In this document: piece by piece, positions 15,649-23,952 of the stretch
How the letters are laid out: every line of letters begins with the position of its first letter
How positions within the stretch are numbered: the first letter of the stretch is position 1
Assembly: GCA_964352715.1 (NCBI GenBank)
Contig: CAYGSU010000064.1
Location: 1-24,263, forward strand
Reading direction: 5' to 3'
Length of the DNA: 24,263 nucleotides
DNA from: JAVKBW01 sp964352715
Lineage (GTDB): Bacteria > Pseudomonadota > Alphaproteobacteria > UBA8366 > Aestuariispiraceae
Notes under the pieces: model-generated
Databases searched by the model: none
Told to the model about the DNA's origin: nothing
The model's input: the letters and a program-made list of their open reading frames with translations, nothing else
Made by a program: the position numbers and the translations under genes

Positions 15649-16640
15649 TGCCAACCATACGACTCCTCAGCGAATCCGAACTCCGCCGGGCGATCGGCCT
15701 GAATGCCGATACTGTCGAGTGCGTGGAACAGGCCTTTCGGCTTCTCGCGACCGTGGATGTCGCGATGCCGCCGATCATGAGTTTTGAAGTGCCGGAATTC
15801 AATGGCGAGGTCGATGTCAAAACCGCCTATGTGCCCGGAATCGATTCTTTTGCCATCAAGATGAGCACCGGATTCTTCGACAATCCGAAACTGGGCCTGC
15901 CGAGCCTGAGTGGATTGATGGTTCTGTTTTCGGCGAAGACTGGGCAGGTGGAAGCAGTTCTGCTCGACAACGGCTACCTGACCGATATCCGCACAGCCGC
16001 TGCAGGCGCGGTCGCCGCAAAGTGGCTGTCGCGGGAAGACTCTACGACTGCGGGCATCGTCGGCGCCGGTTTGCAGGCGCGGCTTCAACTCAAGGCGCTG
16101 ACCCTTGTCAGGCCGATAAAGCGCGCCCTTGTCTGGGGCCGGGATGCGGACAAGGCGGCGGCCTGTGCGCATGACATCAGGCGCGATCTGGGGCTGGATG
16201 CAGTTTCGGTTTCCAGCATTGATGACCTTGCGGCGGCAAGCGATATCGTCGTGACGACAACGCCATCAACGGAACCTCTGCTGCTTGAATCGCATCTTCG
16301 CCCCGGTATGCATGTTACGGCCATGGGGTCTGATGCCGATTACAAGGTGGAAATTGATCCGGCGGCACTGGCGGCGGCCGACCTGTATGTCTGCGACCGG
16401 GTCGCCCAATGCCAGACGCGGGGCGAACTGCGCATGGCGCTGGAAGCCATGGCTGTGGATGCTGGTGCCGAATGGCCGGAACTTGGCGATATCATCGCCG
16501 GCATAGCGAAAGGGCGCACCGATGCGTCGCAGATCACGATCTGCGATCTTACCGGCACCGGCGTTCAGGATACGGCTATCGCAACCCTGGCCAGCAGTCT
16601 GGCGGCCAAGGCGAAAGCCGGCGTCAGCTTCGAAAGCTGA
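15648..16640 (+). CDS. eutC: EutC / ornithine cyclodeaminase (mu-crystallin) family protein
   Basis: This is a 330-residue NAD(P)-binding protein. The N-terminal part has the family segment FAIKMSTGF with a probable substrate lysine (Lys71), then LLDNGYLTDIRTAAAGAVAAKWL (Arg115), then the Rossmann motif GAGLQA (139-144). Later TTTPSTEPLL and VCDRVAQCQTRGEL also fit. Family members are ornithine cyclodeaminases, imine reductases (iminosuccinate reductase BhcD) or EutC. As the second gene of a translationally coupled pair with the EutB-like lyase (1-base overlap), an imine reductase consuming the lyase product is the most coherent role: iminosuccinate to aspartate. This is inferred from homologous pairs, not shown here. 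Its 3' end lies 15 bp from the convergent phnE end. Confidence 0.9.
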   Translation: MPTIRLLSESELRRAIGLNADTVECVEQAFRLLATVDVAMPPIMSFEVPEFNGEVDVKTAYVPGIDSFAIKMSTGFFDNPKLGLPSLSGLMVLFSAKTGQVEAVLLDNGYLTDIRTAAAGAVAAKWLSREDSTTAGIVGAGLQARLQLKALTLVRPIKRALVWGRDADKAAACAHDIRRDLGLDAVSVSSIDDLAAASDIVVTTTPSTEPLLLESHLRPGMHVTAMGSDADYKVEIDPAALAAADLYVCDRVAQCQTRGELRMALEAMAVDAGAEWPELGDIIAGIAKGRTDASQITICDLTGTGVQDTAIATLASSLAAKAKAGVSFES

Positions 16641-16655
16641 TCCGCGCCTGACAGG

Positions 16656-17456
16656 CTAGAGAATCCGCGACCGCAGCCAGGAAGACCCGCGTTCAACGAC
16701 AAGAACCAGCAGAAATACACAGATGATGATGGTGCTCGCGAGGTCGTAACTGAACAGATCCATAGCCACTTTCAACTCGATGCCGATGCCGCCGGCGCCG
16801 ACCAGCCCGAGAACGACGGATGAGCGGGTTGCTTTTTCAAGCGAGAACAGGGCGGTGGCGATGAAGCTTGGAAAAGCTTGCGGGATCACGGCGGAAAAGA
16901 TCATGCCGGTCCGGCTGGCGCCGATAGATGACAAGGCTTCACCGGGCCCCTTGTCGGCCTCCTCCATCGCTTCCGCGAAGAACCGGCCGCAGAAACCGAT
17001 CGTGTCGATCATGATGGCAAGAGTACCGGCCGCCGGGCCGAGGCCAACGGCGATCACGAAGAACAGCGCCCAGATAAGGTCAGGCACTGTGCGGAAGAAG
17101 CTGATGATGCTGCGGGCGGTGTGGTAGACGATGGGATGCGGCGACAGGCCGCGCGCCGCCAGAATGGCCATCGGAACACTGATGATCACGCCCAGAATGG
17201 TGCCGACGACCGCCATCTGAAAGGTTTCCAGCAACGCGAGGCCAATGGAAGACAGCCGATCGATATCGGGCGGAAACATCTGGCCGAGAATTCGCAGGAT
17301 GCCTGGCAGTCCACTCGTCAGCCGGTCGATCGACAGATCGACGTGATCGATCGAGGCGATGACAAAAGCCGCCGTCGCGACGAACAGAACATAGGCCAGC
17401 GGGTTCGGCCGGTCGAAGCGGGCAGGAGGCGCGAGAGGCTGGGTGATGTCACTCAT
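16656..17456 (-). CDS. phnE: Phosphonate ABC transporter, permease
   Basis: This is a 266-residue inner-membrane permease of the PhnE type. Hydrophobic segments lie at about 20-36, 76-102, 112-140, 142-160, 187-205 and 240-255. The permease loop that docks on the ATPase reads EALSSIGASRTGMIFSAVIPQAFPSF (172-198). The segments SIISFFRTVPDLIWALFF and LVGAGGIGIEL are characteristic of PhnE. It is the last gene of the phnD-phnC-phnE operon and overlaps the end of phnC by 8 bp. The substrate class (phosphonate, phosphite or phosphate ester) follows from the PhnD partner. Confidence 0.93.
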   Translation of the reverse strand: MSDITQPLAPPARFDRPNPLAYVLFVATAAFVIASIDHVDLSIDRLTSGLPGILRILGQMFPPDIDRLSSIGLALLETFQMAVVGTILGVIISVPMAILAARGLSPHPIVYHTARSIISFFRTVPDLIWALFFVIAVGLGPAAGTLAIMIDTIGFCGRFFAEAMEEADKGPGEALSSIGASRTGMIFSAVIPQAFPSFIATALFSLEKATRSSVVLGLVGAGGIGIELKVAMDLFSYDLASTIIICVFLLVLVVERGSSWLRSRIL

Positions 17457-18279
17457 AGATATGGCTCAGGGCATCGGCGTCGACGGTATCGGTTGCGGCA
17501 TCAATGGCGATGCTGCCCTGCTTGAGGGCGATCACCCGGCCAGCGTATTGCAATGCATGACGCAGGTTATGTGATGTGTAGAGCAGGGTTAGGCCATCTT
17601 CTTTCAGCAGGTCGACGAACAATTGCATCACCTCCTCACCAGCGGCGGGGTCGAGGCTGGCGACCGGCTCATCGGCCATGACGAATTCAGGTCGTTGCAT
17701 CAACGCTCTGGCGATGGCGACCCGCTGGGACTGTCCGCCTGAAAGCTTGTCGGCGCGCCGGTCTGCGATATCGGCCAGACCGACCCGGTTCAGGCAATGC
17801 ATCGCTTCCTCACGGACATTTGCCGGGGCGATTCCCTGATACCAGGTGCGAATGCCGCCGCCGCGCGCCTGTGCGCCGTGAATGACGTTCGACAGAGCAG
17901 AAAGCCGCGGCACCAGATTGTGCTTCTGAAACACGAAACCGACCCGCGAGCGCAACCGACGAAGCGCCGGCGGTTTCAAGCTGACGACCGGTTCGCCGAG
18001 CAGTTCGACCGACCCGGCGGTCGGTTCGATGAGCCGGATGCAACAGCGCAGTAATGTCGATTTTCCAGCCCCGTTTGCGCCGATCAGCGCAACCGACTGC
18101 CCTTCATGAATGTCGAAGCCGACGCCCTTCAGGACGGCGTTGCCGTCGGGATACTTTTTACGCAAACCCGCCACGCGGCAGGTGACCGGACCGGAAACCG
18201 GCTGCGGTGCTGTTTCTGCACCGCAGCCGTGTTCTTCTGTCCGGACGAGGGCCTTGGCCGCTACGCCGGTCATGGTCAA
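17449..18279 (-). CDS. phnC: Phosphonate ABC transporter, ATP-binding protein
   Basis: This is a 276-residue ABC ATPase that powers phosphonate import. It has an intact Walker A GANGAGKST (67-75), Q-loop FVFQKHNL, signature LSGGQSQRVAIARALMQRP (179 onward), Walker B VMADEPVASLD and switch histidine His237 (TSHNL). The 35 residues before the first strand are longer than usual. The ATG at 18277-18279 is nevertheless kept because it overlaps the phnD stop as ATGA, a typical coupled junction. It contrasts with the degenerate ATPase of the exporter fusion at 10070-13066. Confidence 0.95.
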   Translation of the reverse strand: MTMTGVAAKALVRTEEHGCGAETAPQPVSGPVTCRVAGLRKKYPDGNAVLKGVGFDIHEGQSVALIGANGAGKSTLLRCCIRLIEPTAGSVELLGEPVVSLKPPALRRLRSRVGFVFQKHNLVPRLSALSNVIHGAQARGGGIRTWYQGIAPANVREEAMHCLNRVGLADIADRRADKLSGGQSQRVAIARALMQRPEFVMADEPVASLDPAAGEEVMQLFVDLLKEDGLTLLYTSHNLRHALQYAGRVIALKQGSIAIDAATDTVDADALSHIYE

Positions 18280-19145
18280 TCGCCGACGAACTGGTTAAAC
18301 GAATCCACTCCGATTGTCTGGTACATGGACCGAACGTAATCGTAGTCCTTGTCCTCGACGGCTTTGAGGAAGAAGCCGCCCTTGTATTTCTGGTTGTCGT
18401 CGCCGGTCAATACGGCGGACATCAACTCGTTGCCGTGATCGACAAATGCGGCCCGCATCTTGTTGAACATTTCATCCGATACGGAAGGCGAGGCGATCAG
18501 AATATCGTTCGGCAGGTCACGGCCACGGGCAACAACAGTGAAAGCCTGATCTGGGAATTTTTCGCGGATATTTTCAAGATGACCGAAGTTCATGCCGACA
18601 GCGGCAAGGTCGCCCCGGATCAGCGCTTCAATGGCGACATTGCGGCTGATGATCTGCGGGTCATAGTCCTTGCCGTAGTTCAGACCGACATCGGCAAGCG
18701 CCTGGGCCGGGCCGAGATGCTGTGATGTGGAACCGACCGATCCAAAGGAAACCTTCTTGCCGGCAATGTCTGCGGCTTTCTTGATAGGGCCGTCGGCCAT
18801 GGTGACGATCTGTGCGAAGTAGTTCGGGCGTTGCCAGCCGACAACCACGCGGGCATCGGTGCGTGCCTTGAATACGACGTATTCAGCCGGGCCGGTAAGA
18901 ACGAAATCAACCTGACCGGCGCGCATCGCTTCAACAGCGGCAGTACGGCTGTTCACCGGCAGAAATTCGATGTCATAGCCTGTATAGTCTGTAAGCTTGT
19001 CGCGAAACGCGCCGAATTCACGCTGCAGGTTTTCAAGCCCCTCGATATCGGTGACGGCAAAGCGAACGGTTTCCGCTGCATTGGCCGCCGCTGCTGAAAG
19101 GCCGGCTACCATTGCGGCAGCCGTCATCATTCTCTTGAACCACAT
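18276..19145 (-). CDS. phnD: Phosphonate/phosphite ABC transporter, periplasmic binding protein
   Basis: This is a 289-residue PhnD-family binding protein. The signal peptide (MMTAAAMVAGLSAAAANA) is followed by the family pattern: RFAVTDIEGLENLQREF, PVNSRTAAVEAMRAGQVDFVLTGPAEYVV, GKKVSFGSVGSTSQHLGPAQ and GDLAAVGMNFGHLE. The SFGSxxSTS segment is where family members hold the phosphonate oxyanion. It is the first gene of the operon, with a GGGAG ribosome-binding site 8 nt before the ATG. It is divergent from phnM. Ligand specificity among phosphonates, phosphite and phosphate esters cannot be read by eye. Confidence 0.94.
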   Translation of the reverse strand: MWFKRMMTAAAMVAGLSAAAANAAETVRFAVTDIEGLENLQREFGAFRDKLTDYTGYDIEFLPVNSRTAAVEAMRAGQVDFVLTGPAEYVVFKARTDARVVVGWQRPNYFAQIVTMADGPIKKAADIAGKKVSFGSVGSTSQHLGPAQALADVGLNYGKDYDPQIISRNVAIEALIRGDLAAVGMNFGHLENIREKFPDQAFTVVARGRDLPNDILIASPSVSDEMFNKMRAAFVDHGNELMSAVLTGDDNQKYKGGFFLKAVEDKDYDYVRSMYQTIGVDSFNQFVGD

Positions 19146-19374
19146 ATCCTGTACTCCCTCGGTTACTGATCAGAACTGTCCTGGAGTGTGTCGAAGATGC
19201 GTGATCGGTATTTGTCTGTTTTGTTGCGGTCTTGTGGCACGAACTAGACGAGTCAGAAGCCTGTATAGTCAAATTTATGATGTTTTGGTTAAACTGGCAG
19301 GATCGACTTGCGAAGCTAATTTCAGGCGCGCAAACAGATGATAGTGAGATCTGAAACTCCAAGGACTGTTTGCC
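19146..19374. promoter_or_regulatory. Divergent promoter region between phnD and phnM
   Basis: This 229-bp gene-free stretch must serve both directions. The phnM start has AAGGA 9 nt upstream and phnD has GGGAG. I looked for a PhoB box (two direct CTGTCAT-like repeats) and found no convincing one. Isolated CTGTCC and CTGTTT words occur but not at the right spacing. Confidence 0.4.
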
Positions 19375-20574
19375 ATGTCAAGTGTTACGCTCACCAATAT
19401 CAAAGCGCTGTTGCCCGGTGAAGGCATCGTTGAAACGTCGCTGCGCATCGAGGACGGATACATTGCCGGCATCGGTGAAAATGCACCCGCAGCAGCGCAG
19501 ACGGTGGATGGTGATGGTCTGATAGCCATGCCGGGCATTGTCGATATTCATGGCGATGCTTTTGAACGTCAGATCATGCCCAGGGCGAATGTCGCCTTTC
19601 GGCTTGATGTTGCGCTGCATGAGACCGACCGGCAGATGGTCGCAAACGGAATCACCACGGCGTATCATGGCGTGACGTTTTCGTGGGAGCCTGGGCTGCG
19701 TGGCCGTGAGAATTGTGAGAACATGCTGGATGGCGTCGCCGCCCTGCAGCCGCATTTCGGTTGCGACACCCGTATTCACCTGCGTTTCGAGACATTCAAT
19801 CTCGATGCCGTCGATGATGTGATCGACTGGATGGCGGCAGGCTTGATCAGCATGTTCGCTTACAACGACCACACGCCCGAAATCATCAAGAACCTCTCAG
19901 CCTCATCACAAAAGGTGAAACGGTATCTTGACCGTACGGGTCTTTCCGAGTCCGATTTCCTGCAGCTTGCCCGGTCGGTATACAGCCGGTCGGATTATGT
20001 GATACCGGCCATCGAAAGACTGGCGGCGGCTGCCCGCGCAAACAGTATTCCGCAACTGTCGCATGATGATCGCACGCCTGAAATGAGGCAGTTCTATAAT
20101 GATCTGGGCTGTGCCGTGTCTGAATTTCCCATGAATGAGGAAACAGCGATTGCGGCCCGCGATCTTGGAAACCCGATCGTGCTCGGCGCACCGAATGTGA
20201 TGCGGGGCGGAAGCCACAATGGCGCCGTCAATGCCGCCGATATGATTGCGCGCGATATGTGTAACATTCTTGCTTCTGATTACTATTACCCAGCACCGTT
20301 GGTTGCCGCTTTCCGGCTGGTCGATGATGGCGTACTGGAGATCGAGCAGGCATGGAACCTCGTGTCACTGAACCCGGCGCGGGCCGCCGGCCTGACGGAC
20401 CGGGGCGATATCAGGATCGGTCAGCGGGCGGATATCGTGCTTGTTGAAACCGAAAAGGCGAATTTTCCGCGAATCGCAGCGACGATGTCTGAGGGGCGGT
20501 TCGTGCATCAGGCTATGGCGCTGTCGCCCGGCATGAACAATGCACCGGGCGTGCGGAACGCGCTGTCAGCCTAA
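19375..20574 (+). CDS. phnM: PhnM-like alpha-D-ribose 1-methylphosphonate 5-triphosphate diphosphatase
   Basis: This is a 399-residue amidohydrolase-fold enzyme of the PhnM group, slightly longer than the roughly 380 residues usual for the family. In the C-P lyase pathway PhnM removes pyrophosphate from ribose 1-phosphonate 5-triphosphate before the lyase acts. Metal-site landmarks are GIVDIHGDAFERQIMPR (Asp57, His59, Asp61, Glu64), MFAYNDHTPE and LSHDDRTPEM, with the late motifs GAPNVMRGGSHNG and ILASDYYYPAP. The HGDAFE version of the first motif differs from the HTDxLE I recall for classical PhnM, hinting at a subfamily. It starts an operon-like plus-strand set, divergent from phnD and upstream of a small periplasmic protein gene and phnN. 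Confidence 0.92.
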   Translation: MSSVTLTNIKALLPGEGIVETSLRIEDGYIAGIGENAPAAAQTVDGDGLIAMPGIVDIHGDAFERQIMPRANVAFRLDVALHETDRQMVANGITTAYHGVTFSWEPGLRGRENCENMLDGVAALQPHFGCDTRIHLRFETFNLDAVDDVIDWMAAGLISMFAYNDHTPEIIKNLSASSQKVKRYLDRTGLSESDFLQLARSVYSRSDYVIPAIERLAAAARANSIPQLSHDDRTPEMRQFYNDLGCAVSEFPMNEETAIAARDLGNPIVLGAPNVMRGGSHNGAVNAADMIARDMCNILASDYYYPAPLVAAFRLVDDGVLEIEQAWNLVSLNPARAAGLTDRGDIRIGQRADIVLVETEKANFPRIAATMSEGRFVHQAMALSPGMNNAPGVRNALSA

Positions 20575-20594
20575 CCCCCTGAAATTCAATATAT

Positions 20595-20619
20595 CTGCTG
20601 CGGCTTTCGTCTGCAGCAG
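20595..20619 (+). terminator. Possible terminator-like hairpin after phnM
   Basis: CTGCTGC and GCAGCAG form a 7-bp perfect stem with an 11-nt loop, 21 bp after the phnM stop. There is no proper T-run after it, so termination efficiency is doubtful. Confidence 0.35.
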
Positions 20620-20653
20620 TCGATGGCTTTCGCCCAAAATCACGGACCTTTGT

Positions 20654-20682
20654 TTGGTGAATATGACACTTTGATGTATGAT
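20654..20682 (+). promoter_or_regulatory. Candidate sigma70-type promoter
   Basis: A TTGGTG box (20654-20659), an exact 17-bp spacer and a TATGAT box (20677-20682) lie about 70 bp upstream of the small periplasmic protein gene. This suggests independent transcription of that gene and possibly of phnN. Confidence 0.45.
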
Positions 20683-20750
20683 TCATAGAAGTGAAATATT
20701 TGTACCGTTAACCGAAGTGGAGTCATATATAGCCAACAAAGGAGAGCACG

Positions 20751-21074
20751 ATGCGAATATCGTTCTCAGTAGTGTTTTTTACATTTTTTTTGGGTACTGC
20801 TTTTTCTGTCGCTCCCGTGACGACCGCCGAAGCCGGTCTTGTTTGTGGTGAACGCGCGGATTTTATCGAAAAACTTGATGAGGCTTATGGCGAACGGCTG
20901 ATTTCAGCCGGGCTGGAAGCCGATGGCAACGTGTTTGAAGTCTATCGGTCGGAAACCGGATCCTGGACTATCCTTGTTACCGAACCGGATGGTCCAACCT
21001 GCGTTCTTGCTTCCGGTGAAGCATGGACCGACGGCAACAGCGCACAGGCTACGAAGGACGAACAGCCGCTTTGA
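20751..21074 (+). CDS. Small periplasmic protein of unknown function
   Basis: This is a 107-residue protein with a signal peptide (hydrophobic core VVFFTFFLGTAFSV, cleavage near AEA, residue 28). A compact domain follows: VCGERADFIEKLDEAYGE, then strands with WTILVTEPDGPTCVLASGEAW. Two cysteines remain after processing and could form a disulphide. Similar short secreted proteins with C-x-x-R at the front and C-x-x-A-x-G-E-x-W at the end are, as I recall, widespread and uncharacterised in alphaproteobacteria. The ribosome-binding site AAAGGAGA is the strongest in the window. It lies between phnM and phnN but probably has its own promoter, so a role in phosphonate use is not implied. Confidence 0.85.
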   Translation: MRISFSVVFFTFFLGTAFSVAPVTTAEAGLVCGERADFIEKLDEAYGERLISAGLEADGNVFEVYRSETGSWTILVTEPDGPTCVLASGEAWTDGNSAQATKDEQPL

Positions 21075-21159
21075 CAGGCTGAGCATCCTGTGCCGGTCAC
21101 GATACTGTCACGGTTCGCATGACAGTATGATTGTTTGAGTGTTGCGTGACTGGTGCATC

Positions 21160-21735
21160 ATGAAACAGTTTCCCGGGCGGCTTGTCCTCGTTGTCGGTTC
21201 TTCAGGGGTCGGCAAGGATTCAGTCATGGATGCCGCGCGAACCCGGCTTGCCGATGCGCCTGACGTTGTGTTCCAGCGGCGGGTGATAACGCGCGAAGCG
21301 ATGCCGGGTGCGGAAGACCATGACACGCTGAGCATAGAGGCTTTTGAGGCGGCGCAGGCCAGAGGTGATTTCGCCCTGAGCTGGCAGGCGCACGGGCTCC
21401 TCTACGGCGTTCCGCGCGAAATTGAAAGCAGGATGCTCGACGGCCGGACCGTGATTGTGAATGTATCGCGAACGGTAATCGAAACGGCATGTGATCTTTA
21501 TCCCGGCACCCGGACGATCGTCATTACAGCGTCGCATGAAACTCTCTCCAAAAGACTCGCCGCACGGGGCAGAGAAACACCGGCCGAAATTTCGGCGCGG
21601 TTGTCGCGAAACGTCGATGCGCCATTGCCGGTCAAAGGCGTGACTCGGATCAGCAATGACGGCGATCTCGAAGAAGCCGTATGCCGATTTGTCGAGATCG
21701 TCGCGCAATTCGCGTCCGGTGACGAATTATCCTGA
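21160..21735 (+). CDS. phnN: Ribose 1,5-bisphosphate phosphokinase
   Basis: This is a 191-residue kinase of the guanylate-kinase-like PhnN family, which makes PRPP from ribose 1,5-bisphosphate at the end of the C-P lyase pathway. Walker A is GSSGVGKDS (13-21). The family features VITREAMPGAEDHDTLSIEAFE, SWQAHGLLYGVP and VIVNVSRTVI follow, then a lid region KRLAARGRETPAEISARLSR. The frame extends back to a GTG at 21139, but the ATG at 21160 puts the P-loop at the usual distance from the N-terminus. Neither start has a clear ribosome-binding site. Its end overlaps the convergent luxR end by 9 bp. Confidence 0.92.
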   Translation: MKQFPGRLVLVVGSSGVGKDSVMDAARTRLADAPDVVFQRRVITREAMPGAEDHDTLSIEAFEAAQARGDFALSWQAHGLLYGVPREIESRMLDGRTVIVNVSRTVIETACDLYPGTRTIVITASHETLSKRLAARGRETPAEISARLSRNVDAPLPVKGVTRISNDGDLEEAVCRFVEIVAQFASGDELS

Positions 21736-22557
21736 TATCAGGAAAGGGCCTGCCGATTTAAGGAACAATGACAGCAATTCGGACTGCGACGATATGTTAA
21801 GTTTTGCATAGGCACGCTTGCGATGGGTTTTCACCGTCGTGACGGAGATATCAAGAATTTCACTCATCGATGCGGAAGAATACCCGCGCAGGACATGCTG
21901 CATTACCTGTTGTTCCCGGTCCGACAGTTCGGGCTTGCCGAAGTTATCGAACAGTTCGTCGATGCGGGCGTCTATCGGATGCTCAATTTTCTGACATCCC
22001 CTTAACATCCAGTATTTGCGCACGATGGCGCCGATCAAACCAACGTGGTCTTCCAAACGCCTGACCACTGAATCGCGATAGGCGTCGACGCCTAACGGAC
22101 TGAAAAGATCGATTTCCACCGTTGTTTCCTTGCCCACCGATACAGCGATGATCAGCTCTTCCTGCTGTTCAGGCCAGTTGCTGGTGACAAAGCCGATTTC
22201 CTCCAGCTCCGACCGCGATATTCCATCGACTGTATTGAGGTCATGCTTGTAATACTCGTCCGGTGCAAGGTCGCGCATTCTGTACACACCGGTCTGTATT
22301 CCCCGGCAATGAGCCCGATAGGCGGGATTGAGAACATAGGTCCCGTTGACATAGTTCCTGATCCCCGACTTTGATTTTTCGTCAGGAAACGTGTCGTACA
22401 GGCAGACAGGTCTTGACCTGCCACGATTGATGAAGATGGCCGTCATCGTAAATGGAGCAAGTACTGAAAGACTGTCAATCAACTGTGACGGAAACGTATC
22501 GTTGTCGATGCAATCAATAAGTTTTTCCGTTTCTCGTTGCCAGGATTGATCGTTCAT
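21727..22557 (-). CDS. LuxR-family transcriptional regulator
   Basis: This is a 276-residue DNA-binding regulator. The C-terminal 60 residues are a LuxR/GerE helix-turn-helix: LSDREQQVMQHVLRGYSSASMSEILDISVTTVKTHRKRAYAKLNISSQSELLSL (211-264). The N-terminal 200 residues are a sensor-like region without a recognisable receiver, autoinducer or PAS signature. The frame opens further back at a TTG (22608), but the ATG at 22555-22557 (MNDQSW) is preferred. The gene is divergent from the class V aminotransferase gene, whose operon continues into an amino-acid ABC transporter. Control of that amine or amino-acid uptake operon is the likeliest role; control of the phn genes on its other side is possible. 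Confidence 0.92.
   Translation of the reverse strand: MNDQSWQRETEKLIDCIDNDTFPSQLIDSLSVLAPFTMTAIFINRGRSRPVCLYDTFPDEKSKSGIRNYVNGTYVLNPAYRAHCRGIQTGVYRMRDLAPDEYYKHDLNTVDGISRSELEEIGFVTSNWPEQQEELIIAVSVGKETTVEIDLFSPLGVDAYRDSVVRRLEDHVGLIGAIVRKYWMLRGCQKIEHPIDARIDELFDNFGKPELSDREQQVMQHVLRGYSSASMSEILDISVTTVKTHRKRAYAKLNISSQSELLSLFLKSAGPFLISG
21730..21743. repeat. 14-bp palindrome in the phnN/luxR 3' overlap
   Basis: TCCTGATATCAGGA is a perfect palindrome spanning the phnN stop codon and the last codons of luxR. It lacks flanking T-runs. It may fold at both 3' ends or be fortuitous. Confidence 0.3.
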
Positions 22558-22672
22558 TTGGGCGGCAGCTCTCGTGTCCTTCTTCGGGAGGATATACCGT
22601 GGTTTCAATATGTGAATAGTTCATGAACAGAAACCTTCTCTCAACAGTAAACTGAATAGGACCTGCCTGACG

Positions 22673-23950
22673 ATGCAAAACGTTAATATTGACCAGATAC
22701 GATCCTTGTTCCCCGCGCTTTCCCGAGATGGAGATGACGTTGCGCCCGTGTTTCTGGACAATCCTGGCGGCACCCAGGTTCCGCAATCGGTCATCGATGC
22801 GATGAGCCATTGTCTGATTTACGCCAATGCGAATTTGGGCGGTGCTTTCAAGACATCCCAGCGTGCCGACGAGATTGTCGAACAATCGCATGTGGCAATG
22901 GCAGATTTTGTCAACGCCAACTCGTCCCGCGAGATAATCATCGGGCAGAACATGACAACGTTGACCTTTCACATGTCACGGTCAATCGGTAACACATTGA
23001 CCGCAGGCGACGAGATCATCGTTACGAAAATGGATCACGACGGCAACGTAACACCATGGGTTCTTATGGCGCGCGATCATGGATTGACCGTCAAATACCT
23101 GCCATTCAACCGGGAAACGTTTGAATTCGACATGGCGGATCTGGAAGCATTGCTGACGGAACGGACGAAGCTTGTTGCGGTGAACCACGCGAGCAATTTG
23201 ACCGGAACAGTCAACAATGTGAAAGCCATTGCCGAACGAGCGCATCAGGTCGGCGCATTGGTTTATGTGGATTCCGTTCAGTACGCCCCGCACAGCATTA
23301 TCGATGTGCAGGACATCGGATGCGATTTTCTTGTTTGTTCGCCCTACAAGTTTTTTGGCCCGCATATGGGGGTATTGTGGGGGCGTGAAAGCGTGTTGCT
23401 TGAACTCGAACCCTACAAGGTACGGGCGGCTGCGGGTGATTTGCCAGGATGCTACGAAACCGGGACGCTAAGTCACGAGGGAATGGCCGGCATCACAGCT
23501 GCCGTCGACTACTTCGCTATGATCGGCCGCGAATTTTCAGAGGATCAGTATCGGACGCGATTCAGCCACTTCAACGAAAGGCGGCAGAATATCTGCGCCG
23601 CGCTGGAGTATCTCACCGACTACGAAACGCCGCTGACGCTTCGCCTGATAGAAGGGCTAAAGGCGCTTCCGAAGGTGAAAGTGCAGGGCATTACCAATCC
23701 GAATGCAATGCGATCTCGGGTTCCGACCGTATCCTTTACCGTTGACGGTTTTCACCCCAAAGGAATTGTCGCAGATCTTGGCAGCAAGGGCTTCCAGGTA
23801 TGGTCCGGTCACAATTACGCGGTGGAGCCGACAACGCATCTGGGACTGATGGAAAAAGGCGGTGTCGTTCGCATCGGAATTGCGCATTACAACACGATGG
23901 ATGAGGTCGACAGAACGCTTGCAGCGGTTGCCGGTCACCTTGGCTCTTAA
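22673..23950 (+). CDS. Cysteine desulfurase-like class V aminotransferase
   Basis: This is a 425-residue fold-type I PLP enzyme. The Schiff-base lysine is in VCSPYKFFGPHMG (Lys226). The PLP-ring aspartate is in VYVDSVQYAPH (Asp200), and the phosphate-binding region is GQNMTTLTFHMSRS. The opening FLDNPGGTQVPQSVIDAM and the end VVRIGIAHYNTMDEVDR fit the cysteine desulfurase-like group typified by VC1184 (TIGR01976) rather than housekeeping IscS or SufS. I see no active-site cysteine loop like that of IscS, so sulphur transfer is doubtful; transamination or lyase activity is as likely. The gene is divergent from the LuxR gene and followed on the same strand by an amino-acid ABC transporter binding protein gene. 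This suggests an uptake and catabolic operon for an amino acid or amine. Confidence 0.92.
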   Translation: MQNVNIDQIRSLFPALSRDGDDVAPVFLDNPGGTQVPQSVIDAMSHCLIYANANLGGAFKTSQRADEIVEQSHVAMADFVNANSSREIIIGQNMTTLTFHMSRSIGNTLTAGDEIIVTKMDHDGNVTPWVLMARDHGLTVKYLPFNRETFEFDMADLEALLTERTKLVAVNHASNLTGTVNNVKAIAERAHQVGALVYVDSVQYAPHSIIDVQDIGCDFLVCSPYKFFGPHMGVLWGRESVLLELEPYKVRAAAGDLPGCYETGTLSHEGMAGITAAVDYFAMIGREFSEDQYRTRFSHFNERRQNICAALEYLTDYETPLTLRLIEGLKALPKVKVQGITNPNAMRSRVPTVSFTVDGFHPKGIVADLGSKGFQVWSGHNYAVEPTTHLGLMEKGGVVRIGIAHYNTMDEVDRTLAAVAGHLGS

Positions 23951-23952
23951 GC

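Noticed and set aside
14647..16640. A hydroxyectoine degradation operon
   Set aside because: Only the eutB and eutC counterparts are present. Hydrolase, deacetylase, transaminase, semialdehyde dehydrogenase, Ueh transporter and EnuR are all missing here.
19146..19374. PhoB box between phnD and phnM
   Set aside because: No pair of CTGTCAT-like repeats at 11-bp spacing could be found on either strand.
22555..22608. Longer LuxR protein starting at TTG 22608
   Set aside because: The upstream start is a TTG with no clear ribosome-binding site, and the added residues resemble no domain, so ATG 22557 is favoured.
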